Assembly: GCA_002509665.1 (NCBI GenBank) | Contig: DADN01000259.1 | Location: 1-10,285, forward strand | Reading direction: 5' to 3' | DNA from: Methanobacterium sp. UBA8 | GTDB taxonomy: Archaea; Methanobacteriota; Methanobacteria; Methanobacteriales; Methanobacteriaceae | DNA: 10,285 nt | In this document: positions 9,212 to 10,285 of the stretch, piece after piece | Layout of the letters: each line of letters opens with the position of its first letter | How positions within the stretch are numbered: the first letter of the stretch is position 1 | Made by a program: the position numbers and the translations under genes | The notes under the pieces: model-generated | Database searches by the model: none | What the model was told of the DNA's origin: nothing | Seen by the model: only the letters and a program-made list of their open reading frames with translations

Positions 9212-9224
9212 TGATTAAATCAAG

Positions 9225-9548
9225 CTAAACTGTGTTATCCTCACCCTCCATTATCAATGAACCAGTTGGAGTATTCGCAAACTGTGCTGCAAGATAGGGA
9301 TCGAGATCTTTAAGTTTTTCGTAGTATTCACGAGCAGTACCTAAATCCATTACACCAGAATAAGCAATACATAAACCTACATATGCTTTAGCCTCTTCTG
9401 GATCTTCTTCAATACATCTTTTAAAAGATTCTATAGCCGGTTGAAACTCCTGATTTTCAACATACTCCTTACCTTTACCAAAATATTTTTCGACAACAGA
9501 ATTTTTTTCCTTATCTTCTTTATCTTTACCTAGTAATTTATCTAACAT
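9225..9548 (-). CDS. Small tetratricopeptide-repeat protein, function unknown
   Basis: This 107-residue protein starts with a short lysine/aspartate-rich segment (1-16) and then has two TPR-like helical hairpins. The first, at about 19-52, contains GKEYVENQEFQPAIESFKRC and ends EEDPEE. The second, at about 53-86, contains AYVGLCIAYSGV and AREYYEKLKDLDP. Both show the usual alanine, tyrosine and terminal proline positions. A C-terminal tail of about 20 residues follows. TPRs mediate protein-protein contacts, so it may be an adaptor, but no partner can be named. It has no signal peptide or membrane segment. The ATG at 9548 is firmly set by AGGAGTG five bases upstream. It is flanked by its own T-run terminator and a gap to the hydrolase, so it is probably transcribed alone. 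Two repeats are few for a stable TPR fold, which suggests it may dimerise. Confidence 0.88.
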   Translation of the reverse strand: MLDKLLGKDKEDKEKNSVVEKYFGKGKEYVENQEFQPAIESFKRCIEEDPEEAKAYVGLCIAYSGVMDLGTAREYYEKLKDLDPYLAAQFANTPTGSLIMEGEDNTV

Positions 9549-9553
9549 TTCAA

Positions 9554-9560
9554 CACTCCT
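9554..9560 (-). promoter_or_regulatory. Ribosome binding site of the TPR gene
   Basis: The minus strand reads AGGAGTG five bases before the ATG at 9548, a strong match to the archaeal/bacterial anti-Shine-Dalgarno sequence. It fixes the start of this short gene. Confidence 0.75.
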
Positions 9561-9617
9561 ACGCTTATATCTATTCTATTTTTTGAAAAATAAAACATTA
9601 TCCTATTTTAAATTATT

Positions 9618-9623
9618 AAAAAA
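9618..9623 (-). terminator. T6 run, probable terminator of the hydrolase gene
   Basis: A T6 run about 60 nt after the TGA of the hydrolase, within ATCATTTTTTAAT (9615-9627). The identical 13-mer is at 9203-9215, just after the TPR gene. No hairpin is seen. Confidence 0.4.
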
Positions 9624-9684
9624 TGATGGAAAGAAATTTCCTATTTAAAACAAATTTGCAAGTTGATAAAAGTTCAAATATAAC

Positions 9685-10285
9685 TCATTTACTCGCCGCA
9701 TTTGCCGCATTCATAATTAGCTGTGCAACTTCTTCAGGATGTGAAACCATAGGGACATGACTTGATTCTACAGATGAAACATTTGCACCCATACGCTGTG
9801 CCATAAGGCGCTGAGCATCTGGTGGAATTGCCTGATCTTTTGTAGTGACTAAATACCATGACGGAAGTGATTTCCATGCAGGTGCCCCCATAACATCTTC
9901 AAATGCAGACACAGATATAGGCTGCTGTACGGCATACATAACGTTGGCTTTAACTGAATCCACATCAGCTGCAAAGTGTTCCACAAAATCCTTTTGTGGA
10001 AGCCATGCAAAACCGCGGCCATCAATGTTCAAATGAGCTAGTGCAGGTGTTGGAGGCCCCTGTGAAAGTAGTGCCCCTAAAGTTTCCCCTTTGTCGAGTC
10101 CAAACGCTGCAACATACACTAAACCTGCAACATTTGGGGCATCTGCACCAAGTCCTGTCATTATTTGTCCACCGTAGGAGTGTCCCACTATAAGAGTAGG
10201 ACCAGTCTGTAAATCCAAAACTTCACGAAGACGGGTAATATTTTCCTCATGTGAGGTCAAAGGAAATTGTGGGGCCGTTACAGTA
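9685..10285 (-). CDS. Alpha/beta hydrolase, N-terminus outside window
   Basis: The frame is open to the window edge, so the gene is partial; 200 complete codons are visible before the TGA at 9685-9687. A TTG at 10260 is not a credible start because conserved family sequence (TAPQFPLTSHEEN) continues upstream of it. The missing part should hold the first strand and the HGAW-type oxyanion segment. Visible features are the nucleophile elbow VGHSYGG (Ser codon 10177-10179), the LVYVAAFGLDKGE strand, an acidic segment TTKDQAIPP with the likely catalytic Asp, and SSHVPMVSHPEEV with the likely catalytic His. This resembles the small soluble bacterial esterase-like hydrolases often annotated only as alpha/beta hydrolase; the substrate is unknown. 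One sampled line (10021-10080) is 48% GC, higher than the kinases. Alanine-rich stretches such as NAANAASK and close resemblance to bacterial members suggest horizontal acquisition. No signal peptide can be assessed. Confidence 0.9.
   Translation of the reverse strand, partial: TVTAPQFPLTSHEENITRLREVLDLQTGPTLIVGHSYGGQIMTGLGADAPNVAGLVYVAAFGLDKGETLGALLSQGPPTPALAHLNIDGRGFAWLPQKDFVEHFAADVDSVKANVMYAVQQPISVSAFEDVMGAPAWKSLPSWYLVTTKDQAIPPDAQRLMAQRMGANVSSVESSHVPMVSHPEEVAQLIMNAANAASK

Larger units (their letters stand above)
8874..9224. other. 351-bp intergenic region upstream of the decarboxylase
   Basis: The part near the decarboxylase holds its ribosome binding site and TATA candidate. The far end (9199-9211) holds the T-run terminator of the TPR gene. 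Between about 8990 and 9190 the sequence is less AT-extreme but contains only very short open frames on the minus strand, and I recognised no tRNA, riboswitch or repeat. It could hold regulatory sites for the decarboxylase, but none can be named from one sequence. Confidence 0.6.

Noticed and set aside
10258..10260. TTG at 10260 as the start of the alpha/beta hydrolase
   Set aside because: The frame stays open to the window edge and continues as recognisable family sequence. The oxyanion-hole strand would be missing, so the gene is cut by the window rather than short.

Overview
The window looks like part of a methanogenic archaeon's chromosome, most likely from the Methanobacteriales (for example Methanobacterium). 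This is an inference. It rests on the low GC, archaeal TATA-like boxes in the gaps, T-run terminators in place of hairpins, and soluble multi-PAS histidine kinases of the kind these methanogens carry. No rRNA, tRNA or methanogenesis gene is present to fix the lineage. Every supported gene lies on the minus strand, so transcription runs from high to low coordinates.

Layout in transcription order. (1) 10285-9685: a bacterial-type alpha/beta hydrolase whose N-terminus lies outside the window. (2) 9548-9225: a small two-repeat TPR protein. (3) A gap of about 350 bp. (4) 8873-7185: a pyruvate decarboxylase of the Zymomonas/plant type with all main catalytic residues. (5) 7080-5089: a soluble three-PAS histidine kinase (HK3). 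(6) 4792-884: a 1302-residue eight-PAS histidine kinase (HK2), including a tandem 126-residue PAS duplication. (7) 728-1: the N-terminal part of a third kinase (HK1) of the different HisKA_2 class, cut by the window edge.

How the genes relate. HK2 and HK3 share a closely similar HisKA/HATPase core. HK3 carries one copy of the PAS type that is duplicated in HK2. HK2 and HK1 share the same kind of N-terminal PAS and the same coiled linker. The three kinases therefore look like products of local duplication and domain shuffling. No receiver or output-domain response regulator is encoded, so their partners must lie elsewhere. Each gene has its own upstream gap of at least 100 bp with promoter-like sequence, so the window looks like a row of separately transcribed genes rather than one operon.

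The points most worth following are the bona fide-looking pyruvate decarboxylase in an apparent methanogen, the modular kinase cluster, and the higher GC of the decarboxylase and hydrolase genes, which suggests acquisition from bacteria. I found no CRISPR array, transposase, insertion sequence, structural RNA or defence system.
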